Notes: a model not told the origin generated them from the sequence alone. Counted from the first letter of the stretch, positions 1 through 7,472 are shown. The stretch: 64,000 nt of DNA from Candidatus Bathyarchaeia archaeon (GCA_038873195.1 JAVZEV010000001.1:834490-898489), one strand, 5' to 3'. Numbers and translations are program-made.

Positions 1-643
1 GTTTTACCTTTGCAAGTTCATTCATCAAGTTTCTGTTTGTCTGTATCCTACCTGCTGTGTCTATTAAAACAACGTTTATTCCGTGAGCCTTAGCATGGCT
101 TATAGCGTCGTAGGCTACTGCAGCAGGATCCGCACCATACTCGTGCTTAATCATTCGTATCCCTAAACGTTTTGCATGTTCTTCTAACTGTTCAATGGAG
201 CCAGCTCTGTATGTGTCGCTGCACGCAAGAACAACAGAGTAACCTTTTTTATTCAGTAGGCGTGCAACTTTGGCAATTGATGTAGTTTTTCCAGTGCCAT
301 TTATTCCAACAAAAACTATCACGAAAGGCTCGCCTTTTTTTCGTTTTTCTTCAATTGCCCTAAAAAAGTCTATTTTGTTATTTGTAAGCATAACTTCTAA
401 AAGTACTTCTCGCAAGTTCTTTTCTACAATTTTCTTGCGGTCTTCTAGACGCTTAACTTGAACGCCGTCTAAGCGTTTTTCCATTTCGTCACATATTCGT
501 TCTGCCACGGGAAAAGCGACGTCGTTTTCAACAAGGCTTATTTTGAAGTCAGAAAGCATTGGACGAAGATTTTCAGCCTTAAGCTCGGTTGTGGTGACCT
601 TGTTTACAAGTCCTTTTAATCCGGATTTAAGCCGTTCAAACAT
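1..643 (-). CDS. ftsY: Signal recognition particle receptor FtsY, 3' part cut by window edge
   Basis: GTPase that docks SRP-ribosome complexes at the membrane. Reading leftward from ATG at 641-643 gives an open frame of 214 codons running off the window. An N-terminal helical segment is followed by the G1 P-loop GINGTGKTTSIAKVA (near residue 110), the DTYRAGSIEQL motif and the G3 motif DTAGR. The DTYRAG motif and lack of an M domain favour FtsY over SRP54. There is no long acidic A domain. Its start overlaps the stop of pfdA by 8 bases, so it is the last visible gene of the eif6 operon. The missing C-terminus would hold G4 and G5. Confidence 0.93.
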   Translation of the reverse strand, partial: MFERLKSGLKGLVNKVTTTELKAENLRPMLSDFKISLVENDVAFPVAERICDEMEKRLDGVQVKRLEDRKKIVEKNLREVLLEVMLTNNKIDFFRAIEEKRKKGEPFVIVFVGINGTGKTTSIAKVARLLNKKGYSVVLACSDTYRAGSIEQLEEHAKRLGIRMIKHEYGADPAAVAYDAISHAKAHGINVVLIDTAGRIQTNRNLMNELAKVK

Positions 644-1082
644 CTTTTTTGGCTTTCTCCTCTCTGAGCGCTGCCACTAAAGCTTCAAATTTTTCTCTGT
701 CCTCGCCTATTCTTTCAGCTATTTGAGCGAGCTGTTGCTGAAGCGCTATTCTCGTGTTTTCCAAGTTTTCAAGGCGCTTTTTGATTATTTCTTTTGCTTC
801 TTTTAATGTCTTTTCAATTGATACTCCAGCACCCATTCCAACGATTATTTTGTCTGGGTTGTCAAGTCTTGCTTTTATGTAGGAGTTGCCGCCTATGGGA
901 ACCATGAGTTCAGAGTTTTCCTTTTCCTTTTCTAGACCTTCCAGTGTCATGCTCGCATAGGATAAGTCTGTTATGACGGCGTTTACCATGTTAATTCTTG
1001 ACTGGACTGTTTCTGCGTTGGCTTCGAGAACACGTATTTCTACGCTTAATTTGCGGAGTTCTTCTTCACTTTTGTTCGCCAA
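636..1082 (-). CDS. pfdA: Prefoldin alpha subunit
   Basis: Subunit of the hexameric prefoldin chaperone that hands unfolded proteins to the thermosome. Two long coiled-coil helices flank a short beta region around MVPIGGNSYIKARL, the usual prefoldin alpha layout, and 148 residues is the normal length. I chose TTG at 1082 because GAAGAGG lies 3 bases upstream and the family begins close to this point. TTG codons at 1103, 1100 and 1097 extend it by up to 7 residues but have no ribosome-binding site. It overlaps rpl20A by 17 bases and ftsY by 8, so translational coupling is likely. Confidence 0.9.
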   Translation of the reverse strand: MANKSEEELRKLSVEIRVLEANAETVQSRINMVNAVITDLSYASMTLEGLEKEKENSELMVPIGGNSYIKARLDNPDKIIVGMGAGVSIEKTLKEAKEIIKKRLENLENTRIALQQQLAQIAERIGEDREKFEALVAALREEKAKKDV

Positions 1083-1314
1083 GTTCCTCTTCTCCAACAA
1101 CAAGTTTTTTCAATAGCGGATTCTCGATGTCTTGAGGTTGAATTTCTTCTACATTTGCTATTTTTATGTGGTAACGTTTCACGCGGTGTTTACTTCCTAA
1201 TTCTGTATAAACCTTTTCGATAGCATGTTCTGGCTTCATTGCCACAACTTCTTTTTTGAACGAAGTTTTCAAGTTTGGCTTTTGAATTTCGCCGGATACT
1301 CTGAAAACCTTCAT
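1066..1314 (-). CDS. rpl20A: 50S ribosomal protein eL20 (L18Ae/LX)
   Basis: Large-subunit protein of archaea. The 82-residue protein starts MKVFRVSGEIQK and contains the EHAIEKVYTELGSKHRVKR block typical of LX; length is normal. ATG at 1314 shares ATGA with the eif6 stop, so the two are translationally coupled. The order eif6-rpl20A-pfdA-ftsY is a familiar archaeal arrangement, which supports all four calls. Confidence 0.93.
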   Translation of the reverse strand: MKVFRVSGEIQKPNLKTSFKKEVVAMKPEHAIEKVYTELGSKHRVKRYHIKIANVEEIQPQDIENPLLKKLVVGEEELGEQK

Positions 1315-1994
1315 GCAGTTTCCTCCTTCACAACATCCAGTGCGTTCCCAATTATAAACATCTCGGGTCCAGTTGTCATAGCTCCAGCCACAGCTGCATA
1401 ACTGTTACCGATTAAACCAGTACCAACGTAAGGTATGCCACAATTAATGGTGCCAACTTCAACCGGAACCTTTAACACTTCTTCCAAAAGTTTACGTTCA
1501 GAATCCTTCAACATCGGATGAACCAAAACACCTTTGTTAGTTGCAACTCCAAGCGAGCCTACATAAGGTAATCCAGCAATTTCGCCAGCTACAACTTCAA
1601 CGCCTAATGTTTCTGAGATTTTCTGAATTTCCGGCGTTTTTAATCTTGGGTCAACGATTGCTCCATGGTCATTTGTTAGAACCAAGTTTCCATATGCGGT
1701 TTTCTTTGTCTCCATGATGGTGATGTTTCCATCGAACGTGGATTTTATGGTGTCAAGTTCTTCTTCCTTAATGAAATGGGGAAGCAAAATTCCATTTGAG
1801 TTTGCACATGCAAGCGAGCCGACTAAGATTGAACCACCAATAGTTGTATGTACTAGTTTGACTTTCAACCATTCACGAAGCCGTTCAGCTTTTTTTAGAG
1901 GAACAATTCTGGGAACTATAACTATCTTATCTGTTGCAAGCGAATAAACGCCTATGCTTACGCTTCCAACGATTGTGGACAGGTAAATTGCCAA
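1311..1994 (-). CDS. eif6: Translation initiation factor 6 (anti-association factor)
   Basis: Binds the 50S subunit and prevents premature joining with 30S. The 227-residue protein shows the repeated pentein pattern of aIF6: internal repeats with NS/TN-G-hydrophobic-L-hydrophobic-P segments, including NSNGILLPHFI, TNDHGAIVDPRL and TNKGVLVHPML. The start is TTG at 1994, with GGAG 8 bases upstream. It is the first gene of the operon reading toward ftsY; the 5' spacer (1995-2405) separates it from the eL31 operon. Confidence 0.94.
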   Translation of the reverse strand: MAIYLSTIVGSVSIGVYSLATDKIVIVPRIVPLKKAERLREWLKVKLVHTTIGGSILVGSLACANSNGILLPHFIKEEELDTIKSTFDGNITIMETKKTAYGNLVLTNDHGAIVDPRLKTPEIQKISETLGVEVVAGEIAGLPYVGSLGVATNKGVLVHPMLKDSERKLLEEVLKVPVEVGTINCGIPYVGTGLIGNSYAAVAGAMTTGPEMFIIGNALDVVKEETA

Positions 1995-2200
1995 ACAATA
2001 GTCTCCTTTAGTCGTGTTAAGTTTGAGCGAAGATAATTATTTGTAGCTTCTTTTTAAAGGCTACCATAAAGAAGCGATGTGAATTTGTTTATGAATTAAA
2101 TTTCAATAATGCTTTACTGTGCTCTTATCATCGTAGCATATGACATTCTTCCTTTTTGGAAAATGCCCCAAAAAATTCTTAAAACGGTGAAAAACAAAAA

Positions 2201-2208
2201 CTTAAATA
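2201..2208 (+). promoter_or_regulatory. TATA box for a small RNA
   Basis: CTTAAATA preceded by an A-rich stretch (AAAAACAAAAA), a good archaeal BRE/TATA pair. Its centre is about 26 bases upstream of 2231, where a closed stem-loop structure begins on the plus strand. There is no protein-coding gene downstream on that strand, so it most likely drives an RNA. Confidence 0.5.
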
Positions 2209-2230
2209 TGCAATAGCGCCTATTACTGAA

Positions 2231-2300
2231 TGGGAGAGAGCCCAGTGAATTAGGACGACGCGAAGTCGCCCTTTTCCTTCCCTTCCCTCTTCTCCCACGT
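2231..2300 (+). ncRNA. Candidate small structured RNA, family unknown
   Basis: A terminal stem pairs TGGGAGA (2231-2237) with TCTCCCA (2291-2297). A second stem pairs GGACGAC (2253-2259) with GTCGCCC (2265-2271, one A-C mismatch) around a GCGAA loop. Between them lies a large internal loop whose 3' side is a pyrimidine tract. The predicted start of transcription coincides with the first paired base. It has no encoded ACA box or obvious K-turn, so it is not a clear H/ACA RNA, and it is not tRNA, SRP or RNase P RNA. No protein gene is visible in 1995-2405. Confidence 0.4.
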
Positions 2301-2405
2301 AATTATTCTCAGTTAGATAAACATGTTTGATGGTTGTTGGGACTGAAGAAGCATATCTCTAAATTTAGGATTACAAGTTTGTTTACGCGGTTGCTAAGCG
2401 CTTCG

Positions 2406-2975
2406 TTAATCTCCTTCAGCCAAATAAACTGTAACGTTGCCTTCTTTGTCTTTTGCAGCTCTTATTCGAATTTTTCTGGGGGGCTTTTCTATACCTCTGC
2501 TCCAAATAGCTTCGTTTACTTTGTTATCAAGGATTAATCTTTTAGGTTCTTCTTCCTCTTCTCCTTCTTTGCGTGCTTCAAGTTTCATGTGTTTTGTCAC
2601 AAAGCTTTTGATTATTCTGATAGCTCTTGGTGCTCTTTTTCGTGGCGGGGCAATCCATGCTCTGCTTAATGGAATGGTGTAGATTCGTTCTTCAACTATT
2701 TCCTCTTCTTCGCGTTTTTCTTCTTTTTCGGGTTTTGCCTCTTTTTCCTCTTCTGTCGTTAATGTTTCTTTTTCTGCTTCAACTGTTTCTTCTATTTTTT
2801 CTTCTGCTTTTACTTCGGCTTCTTTAGGTTCTTCTGTTGTTTCCTCTTCTATTTCGCTTTCAACTTCTTCAATGGTTTCCTCTGTTGCTTCTTTGGTTTC
2901 TTCTTCTTTCGAAGTTTCGGGTAACTCTTCGTGTTCTTCTTTGGTTTTTGGTTTTTCTTCGTTTTCTTCTTTCAA
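2406..2975 (-). CDS. rpl31e: 50S ribosomal protein eL31 with long acidic N-terminal extension
   Basis: Residues about 96-189 are a complete eL31 domain beginning ERIYTIPLSRAW and ending NVTVYLAEGD. Residues 1-95 are almost entirely Glu, Lys, Thr and Ala, strongly acidic and probably disordered. eL31 is normally 80-100 residues, so the extension doubles it. The start is TTG at 2975; AGGAGG 8 bases upstream overlaps the rpl39e stop codon, which supports translation of the extension. Last gene of the rnp4-yhbY-rps19e-pdcd5-rpl39e-rpl31e operon. An internal start near the domain cannot be excluded. Confidence 0.9.
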   Translation of the reverse strand: MKEENEEKPKTKEEHEELPETSKEEETKEATEETIEEVESEIEEETTEEPKEAEVKAEEKIEETVEAEKETLTTEEEKEAKPEKEEKREEEEIVEERIYTIPLSRAWIAPPRKRAPRAIRIIKSFVTKHMKLEARKEGEEEEEPKRLILDNKVNEAIWSRGIEKPPRKIRIRAAKDKEGNVTVYLAEGD

Positions 2976-2987
2976 TTTGTGTTCCTC

Positions 2988-3143
2988 CTATGCTCTTATC
3001 TTTCTGGTTCTCCATTGTCTTCTTTTTGGGTGTGTCCTGAATTTTCCTGCTGTTTTAGCCATTATCCATGATGGGACAGCTTTTTTCTGTTTTCCCGCTT
3101 TTGCTAATCTTCGTTTTTTTGCTGTTGGTTTGTTTCGCGCCAT
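2988..3143 (-). CDS. rpl39e: 50S ribosomal protein eL39
   Basis: A 51-residue basic protein, [17 protein letters not shown] then a Lys/Arg/Trp-rich tail containing PSWIMAKT and [14 protein letters not shown], the classic L39e sequence that lines the exit tunnel. ATG is at 3141-3143, one base downstream of the pdcd5 stop, and the TAG stop is at 2988-2990. The adjacency eL39-eL31 is conserved in archaea. Confidence 0.95.
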   Translation of the reverse strand: MARNKPTAKKRRLAKAGKQKKAVPSWIMAKTAGKFRTHPKRRQWRTRKIRA

Positions 3144-3144
3144 G

Positions 3145-3477
3145 TTATATTCTCCTTATTTTTGTTTCTCGCTTGTGGGTTTGAAGTTGGATGAGTAACT
3201 GTTTTAATTGTTCATCTGATAAGGGTATGGGCAGCTTTCCTGCTTGCGCCAGTTGGATTAGCTGTAGTTCTAGCTGTTCCGTGAAGTCTGGTCGGACCAT
3301 TTTTAGGTTTGTTAGTCTTTGTCTTGCTTCCGGAGTTAATATTTTTCTTAGTAATGCTTGCTTTTGCAGTTCCAACTGCTGCTGTAGTTGTTCTTGTCTC
3401 TGTTCTTCTGTAAGTTTTTGTTGTAAAGCCAAAAGTTTTCTTCTGCGAAGCTCCTCGAGCTCGTCTTCATCTGACAT
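3145..3477 (-). CDS. PDCD5-family DNA-binding protein
   Basis: A 110-residue, highly charged and Gln-rich helical protein matching the archaeal PDCD5/TFAR19 family: an N-terminal [10 protein letters not shown] helix, then the conserved core [17 protein letters not shown]. It is believed to bind nucleic acid; its cellular role in archaea is not settled. It sits between rps19e (1-base gap) and rpl39e (1-base gap) in the ribosomal operon, the usual archaeal position. Confidence 0.92.
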   Translation of the reverse strand: MSDEDELEELRRRKLLALQQKLTEEQRQEQLQQQLELQKQALLRKILTPEARQRLTNLKMVRPDFTEQLELQLIQLAQAGKLPIPLSDEQLKQLLIQLQTHKRETKIRRI

Positions 3478-3478
3478 T

Positions 3479-3991
3479 TCAGTCGCCTTTCCTATACTTT
3501 TCTAGTTCAGGATTTTCTTTTGTTAAGTTCTTGTAAAGTTCTTCGGCGATTTCTTGCAAGAGCTTTCTTCCTTCACGTGTTATTCTTCTTCCTTTGGGTT
3601 TCAAGGTTTCAACCAAACCTGCGGCTTCCAGTTGTTGTAGGGCTTTTCTTATTATTGTTCCACCTGCTTTGACTACGTGTTCTGGTTTGACTCCGAAATC
3701 TTTTCTTCCACCGTAGTCTGCTCGTAGTTTTTCTATTCCTATTGGTCCGTGAACGTAGATTTTTCTCAGGAGGGATGCGCAGCGAATGTACCACCAGTTA
3801 GGGTTTTGTGGTTGCTTTTGAACGTGCGAGCCTGTTTTAGCTGCGTTTGCCCATGTTGGAGGGTTTATTGTTTCAACGTTTTCTTTTAGGTATTCGGCTA
3901 GTTTTTCGATGAGTTTTGATGCTGGGACGTCGTGGGGGGTTACCAAGATTCTTTTTCCTCTGATTTTTCCTTCAGTAAATCGGGAAGCCAA
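3479..3991 (-). CDS. rps19e: 30S ribosomal protein eS19
   Basis: Contains the S19e core VPASKLIEKLAEYLK, the Trp-rich NWWYIRCASLLRKIY segment, YGGRK and a C-terminal helix region, ending in KYRKGD. TTG at 3991 gives 170 residues, about 15 more than usual at the N-terminus. A TTG at 3946, preceded by AGAGG, would give the typical length with VTPHDVPA at the start. I report the longer frame because AAAGG also precedes 3991; the true start is undecided. Confidence 0.92.
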   Translation of the reverse strand: MASRFTEGKIRGKRILVTPHDVPASKLIEKLAEYLKENVETINPPTWANAAKTGSHVQKQPQNPNWWYIRCASLLRKIYVHGPIGIEKLRADYGGRKDFGVKPEHVVKAGGTIIRKALQQLEAAGLVETLKPKGRRITREGRKLLQEIAEELYKNLTKENPELEKYRKGD

Positions 3992-4003
3992 ATATAAAGC
4001 CTT

Positions 4004-4285
4004 TCACTTTTTGTGGTGCTTGTAAAGGATGAATGTGTGGCCTCTAACTTCGACTAGTTCTGCTTGTGTTTGTTCTGCTATTTGCTGTGCGATTTGTTTT
4101 GCTTCGTTTTCTCCTAATGCGGTTTTTAACAGTTTAATTTTTAGCATTTCTTTTTTGTCAAGTTGCTTTTCGATTTCTTTTAAAAGCTCTTGCGAAGCTC
4201 CGCTTTTGCCAATCCATATTGTGGGTTTTTCTTTGCTTAGTTTGTGTTTGATGCGGCGTTTGGCGCCTGCGCTGAGTTTGCTCAT
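4004..4285 (-). CDS. YhbY/CRS1-domain RNA-binding protein
   Basis: The 93-residue protein is a single CRM (YhbY) domain: KRRIKHKLSKEKPTIWIGKSG, with the GxxG-like IGKSG loop, and the C-terminal VRGHTFILYKHH. The bacterial relative binds pre-50S particles; the archaeal member is assumed to act in rRNA maturation or translation. Its ATG shares ATGA with the rnp4 stop. Confidence 0.9.
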   Translation of the reverse strand: MSKLSAGAKRRIKHKLSKEKPTIWIGKSGASQELLKEIEKQLDKKEMLKIKLLKTALGENEAKQIAQQIAEQTQAELVEVRGHTFILYKHHKK

Positions 4286-4686
4286 GTTTTTGTTTTCTCC
4301 TTTTTCTTGTTTTTTAGTGGTATGCGCATTTGGTTACCGCAATTGAGGCATGTTATTACTAGGTGTGGTTCTCTTTGCTGTTTTATGCGCACACGACAAT
4401 TTACGCCTGGTAGGATAAAGCTTTTACAATGTTTGCATATCTGTCGTTTGTATTCTGTGGGTAAGCGGATTTTGGCTGCCATGGCTATTTTTCTTGCTAT
4501 GTTTACGTAGCGTTGTGCTAGTTGTGGGTTGTCGTGGAAGGTTTCTTTTGCTAAACGGAAGAGTGTGTGGATGCGTTGTGTTGCGATGCGTTTTGTGTTG
4601 TCGTGCATTTGTTTACACGTTACCTTATTGAGGGAGATTATTTCGGTTTTAATGAGATTAGTCTTTCCATAGCAAAACTTGCCCAT
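4282..4686 (-). CDS. rnp4: Ribonuclease P protein component 4 (Rpp21/Rpr2)
   Basis: Protein subunit of the archaeal RNase P holoenzyme that trims tRNA 5' leaders. The C-terminal half has the zinc ribbon CKHC...CLNCG with the KR-rich surface typical of Rpp21, and a helical N-terminal part with RIHTLF and the ARKIAMAAKIRLP segment. ATG at 4686 gives 134 residues. An internal ATG at 4605 (MHDNTKRIATQRI) would give the usual length of about 107 and is a plausible true start. First gene of the operon running to rpl31e; promoter at 4757-4765. Confidence 0.9.
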   Translation of the reverse strand: MGKFCYGKTNLIKTEIISLNKVTCKQMHDNTKRIATQRIHTLFRLAKETFHDNPQLAQRYVNIARKIAMAAKIRLPTEYKRQICKHCKSFILPGVNCRVRIKQQREPHLVITCLNCGNQMRIPLKNKKKEKTKT

Positions 4687-4746
4687 TCATTTAAGGGTTT
4701 GATTGGTTGGATGAAGATTGTGTGTTTTTTGCTTTCTGTGTTGACT

Positions 4747-4773
4747 AGCCCCTCCCTTATAAATAGGTCGAAC
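4747..4773. promoter_or_regulatory. Promoter-like motif, copy 1 (rnp4 operon promoter)
   Basis: On the minus strand it reads CGACCTATTTATAAGGGAGG, a TATA box about 70 bases upstream of the rnp4 ATG. Over 22 bases (4751-4772) it matches the exact pair of motifs at 53046-53067 and 61772-61793 at 19 positions, including the flanks outside the TATA box. Confidence 0.55.
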
Positions 4774-4826
4774 CTTGAGTTTCTACACGTAAATGGAAAG
4801 GAACAGTGTGATACGGGGATATTTTT

Positions 4827-6182
4827 CTAATTCTTGTATCTGTTTTCTCTTCCAAAAGCTACATTGCGATAGTTTTTGTTGGAGGTGTAAGCCCACATTG
4901 CTGTTGTAAAGTTTTTAGTGGCACACCATGTCTTCATGAATTTTCTTCGAATTGCCCAGTGACTGTAAAGTTGGCGAGTGCTTTCTTGCATGGCTTTTGT
5001 GAGTTCTTCTGGGCTCATCGAGAGAGGCTTGTAGGTAGCTTCAGTCATGTCGTAATGAACCCAGTCAGACGGGAAATTGGTGTAAAGCAGTCGCCCTTCA
5101 CTTTTAAGTTTGTTAAATGTTTTGGTTCCTGGCAAAGGCGTCAAATAAGTTACTTGCATCACGTCAATTCCGGATTTTAGAATGTAGCGGGTACGTTGGT
5201 GTAACTTTTCTGGCGTGTCGCCGTCCATTCCATAGATGAAAGCTCCAAGTACAGCAATACCATGCTTATTAATGCGACGGAACGTTTCTTCATACGCGTC
5301 CACTCCCACTTTCAGGTTCATTCTTTTGTTCACTTCTTCTAGTGCGTCTGTCTTCTCAGCTTCCAATCCGAGAAACACCATGCGGCAACCACTCTTCGCC
5401 GCGTATTCCAACACTTCATCATTGCTAGCAAAGTTAATGGATGCTTGACAGAACCAATCCTTCTTAACGCCGCGTTTAATCATTCCCTTAAACAAAGCGA
5501 TAGCTCGTTCCTCATCCTCTTTGCCAAAGCCGATAATGTTGTCATCTACAAAGAAAACCATTTTTTGAGGAATCGTTTGGAGCTCATCCAGAACCATTTC
5601 CACAGGGCGCTTGCGATATTTATGACCGTTGAAGACTGTGACAGAACAGAATTCGCAATTCATTGGGCATCCTCGTGAGGTCTGAACTGAACCGAACATG
5701 TAGTTTGGATGGAACAAGTCACGGCGGGGTTGAGGCATCTCCTGCAAATCCAACCAGTCTCCTTTGTAGATTTCTTGCATTTTGCCTGCTTCAAAATCGG
5801 AAATGACGTCAGCCCAAACACTTTCTGCTTCGCCAATTACGATGGCGTCTGCATATTGCAAAGCTTCCTCTGGGCACATTGAAGCGTGAATTCCGCCCAG
5901 CACAGTCGGTATTCCTCTTTTTCTGTAAAGGCTAGAAATCTCATACGCTCTGCAAACATTTGCCGTAAAAGCTGTTAAACCTACTAAATCGGCTTCTTGA
6001 AAACTAAAAGAAGTGAAATTTTCATCAACAATTTCGACCTTCCAATCACAAGGCGTCAATGCGGCAATTATTCCCAGCCCTAATGGTTGAAAGCGAGAGC
6101 TTGGATTCACTGTTAACCCTACGCGGCTGGTGTTAACTGGATTGATAAGCAACAATTTCTTTGTCATTTCCTTGGTCCCCAC
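4827..6182 (-). CDS. B12-binding-domain radical SAM protein
   Basis: The N-terminal 130 residues form a cobalamin-binding Rossmann region (LLINPVN, PLGLGIIAAL, LGGIHASMCPEEAL, GEAE). The radical SAM domain has C172-x3-C176-x2-C179 in GCPMNCEFC, and a helical C-terminus follows. Class B members are mostly methylases or make C-C bonds, including lipid-modifying enzymes such as hopanoid methylase and archaeal tetraether ring synthases; which one this is cannot be read from the sequence. GTG at 6182 or ATG at 6167 are both possible starts; a TATA box (CTTTATAAT, about 6211-6219) precedes them. Stand-alone gene with no partner. Confidence 0.85.
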   Translation of the reverse strand: MGTKEMTKKLLLINPVNTSRVGLTVNPSSRFQPLGLGIIAALTPCDWKVEIVDENFTSFSFQEADLVGLTAFTANVCRAYEISSLYRKRGIPTVLGGIHASMCPEEALQYADAIVIGEAESVWADVISDFEAGKMQEIYKGDWLDLQEMPQPRRDLFHPNYMFGSVQTSRGCPMNCEFCSVTVFNGHKYRKRPVEMVLDELQTIPQKMVFFVDDNIIGFGKEDEERAIALFKGMIKRGVKKDWFCQASINFASNDEVLEYAAKSGCRMVFLGLEAEKTDALEEVNKRMNLKVGVDAYEETFRRINKHGIAVLGAFIYGMDGDTPEKLHQRTRYILKSGIDVMQVTYLTPLPGTKTFNKLKSEGRLLYTNFPSDWVHYDMTEATYKPLSMSPEELTKAMQESTRQLYSHWAIRRKFMKTWCATKNFTTAMWAYTSNKNYRNVAFGRENRYKN

Positions 6183-6337
6183 TACTATGAAAGAATTGTA
6201 AATGGGTCATTATAAAGCTTCAAAGAATACGTTAAGCAAATTCCGCTACAACTGTCCGTAATTATGCTCTATTGATGAAAAAACGCTCAAATCAAACTTA
6301 TTAAATCAAATAGATTCCTAAAAAAGCCAAAATATAG

Positions 6338-6459
6338 TGCGGGGGGTGGGACTTGAACCCACGAAGGCCTACGCCAGAGGATCTTAAGTCCTCCCCCTTA
6401 TCTTAGGCTTATGTGTTTTCTGGCCCACGCCTATTTAGACCTGGCTCGGGTACCCCCGC
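6338..6459 (-). tRNA. tRNA-Leu(UAA), with intron in the D arm
   Basis: Acceptor GCGGGGG (6453-6459) pairs with CCCCCGC (6339-6345); the discriminator A is at 6338 and CCA is not encoded. The T arm GTGGG-TTCAAGT-CCCAC and the anticodon arm GAGGA-CTTAAGA-TCCTC (anticodon TAA) are perfect, with the long variable arm expected of a leucine tRNA. Between the D loop and the 3' side of the D stem there are 37 extra bases (6398-6434). Removing them restores a normal D arm in which CCC pairs with GGG. Confidence 0.93.
6398..6434 (-). other. Non-canonical tRNA-Leu intron (37 nt)
   Basis: On the tRNA strand the exon part GTCT pairs with AGAT of the intron 3' side (one G-U). The bulges AAA and AAG lie where the splicing endonuclease would cut, after the second base of each. 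An inner helix TAGGC/GCCTA closes the intron. This is a bulge-helix-bulge with a weak outer helix, at a D-arm position instead of the usual 37/38. Confidence 0.7.
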
Positions 6460-6555
6460 CGCACCGCGTATTGTTGATTGCTTTGTGCAGTTTAAGTTTT
6501 TTGTGCCGTGTATGCATTAAGTTAAAATTCACATTTTGAGTAGGTATGCTTGTGT

Positions 6556-6630
6556 GGGCGGGTAGCTCAGTACGGATAGAGCACCGGCCTCCTAAGTCGG
6601 CGGTCGTGGGTTCAAATCCCACCCCGCCCG
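6556..6630 (+). tRNA. tRNA-Arg(CCU)
   Basis: Acceptor GGGCGGG/CCCGCCC, D arm GCTC...GAGC, anticodon arm CCGGC-CTCCTAA-GTCGG (anticodon CCT), T arm GTGGG-TTCAAAT-CCCAC and discriminator G. No intron, CCA not encoded. It is divergent from tRNA-Leu. Confidence 0.95.
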
Positions 6631-6776
6631 TCTACGCCGAACTCCCGGACGCTTTTAGGATCTGTTTTAGGGAGCCTCCGCCATCAATTCTGGAGTGCAA
6701 AGCCCACACTAGCATTTGTGCAGGTGTCAACAACCCTTAAATGTTGAAAAAGAGAATTAAGGAGAGGTTATGTTCC

Positions 6777-7211
6777 ATGTCATTGGAAGAGAATAAGGCG
6801 ATTGTTCGTGCGCTGTTTGAAGCTATTAATAAGCAGAACTTAGCTTTGCTGGACGAGTTGATGGCACCTGATTTTGTTCTGCATATGCATGCCCAACAAA
6901 TGAAGGGATGGGAAGTTAATAGACAAGTCGTAGAGGGTGAAATCAAGGCTTTTCCCGATTTATATGTAGCTATTGAAGACATAATCGCTGAGGGGGACAA
7001 GGTTTGTGTTCGTCTTCAAGAAACTGGAACACATAGAGGCGAATACCATGGATTAGCCCCAACAGGCAATAAACTCTCATACACGGTTATTGCTATCTGG
7101 CGTATCTTTGAGGGCAAGATTGTAGAAGGATGGATAGTCTATGACCAAATGGATTTCCTCAAACAACTCGGCGTCATCGAATGGGAAGGATTTCCCGATA
7201 AAGTCATGTAA
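6777..7211 (+). CDS. SnoaL-like / ester cyclase fold protein
   Basis: A 144-residue NTF2-like alpha+beta barrel protein. It has the pattern ENKAIVRALFEAINKQN, LLDELMAPDFVLH, the middle block DLYVAIEDIIAEGDKVCVRL, TGTHRGEYHGLAPTG, and IWRIFEGKIVEGW, matching SnoaL-like polyketide-cyclase relatives. The substrate is unknown; most archaeal members are uncharacterised. I chose ATG at 6777 (MSLEENK), preceded by AGAGG 9 bases away; an upstream ATG at 6741 adds a basic 12-residue leader unlike the family. Confidence 0.82.
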   Translation: MSLEENKAIVRALFEAINKQNLALLDELMAPDFVLHMHAQQMKGWEVNRQVVEGEIKAFPDLYVAIEDIIAEGDKVCVRLQETGTHRGEYHGLAPTGNKLSYTVIAIWRIFEGKIVEGWIVYDQMDFLKQLGVIEWEGFPDKVM

Positions 7212-7472
7212 CTGTTTCTGACTTAAAAAAAGGTTTTGCGGGAGTTTTCTCTTCCGAGAACGGGGAGCAAATCCTATTCGCCCGTCTACATGCGGTATTA
7301 TTCTCTCATAAAATTTGAAATGAACCATTAACATGATTCTTTCTTTCGTGATACGTGGTAAACCTTTTTATAAGGCGATTGATGCTCTGTAGTGTTGTCA
7401 CATTAATTCATGTAATTAACAAAGCTTTTGAAGCTTTCAACTAGATGCATGAAAAATTTTGTGGCAGGAGAA

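Noticed and set aside
2231-2300. H/ACA guide RNA assignment
   Set aside because: The base after the terminal stem is ACG, not ANA, the upper stem is short and no K-turn was found.
2437-3505. Several open frames on the plus strand opposite eL31, eL39, PDCD5 and eS19
   Set aside because: They are mirror images of Glu/Lys/Gln-rich codons of well-supported ribosomal genes and show Phe/Leu/Ser-rich nonsense.
6431-6740. Open frames crossing the tRNA-Leu and tRNA-Arg genes
   Set aside because: They overlap perfectly folded tRNA genes and resemble no protein.
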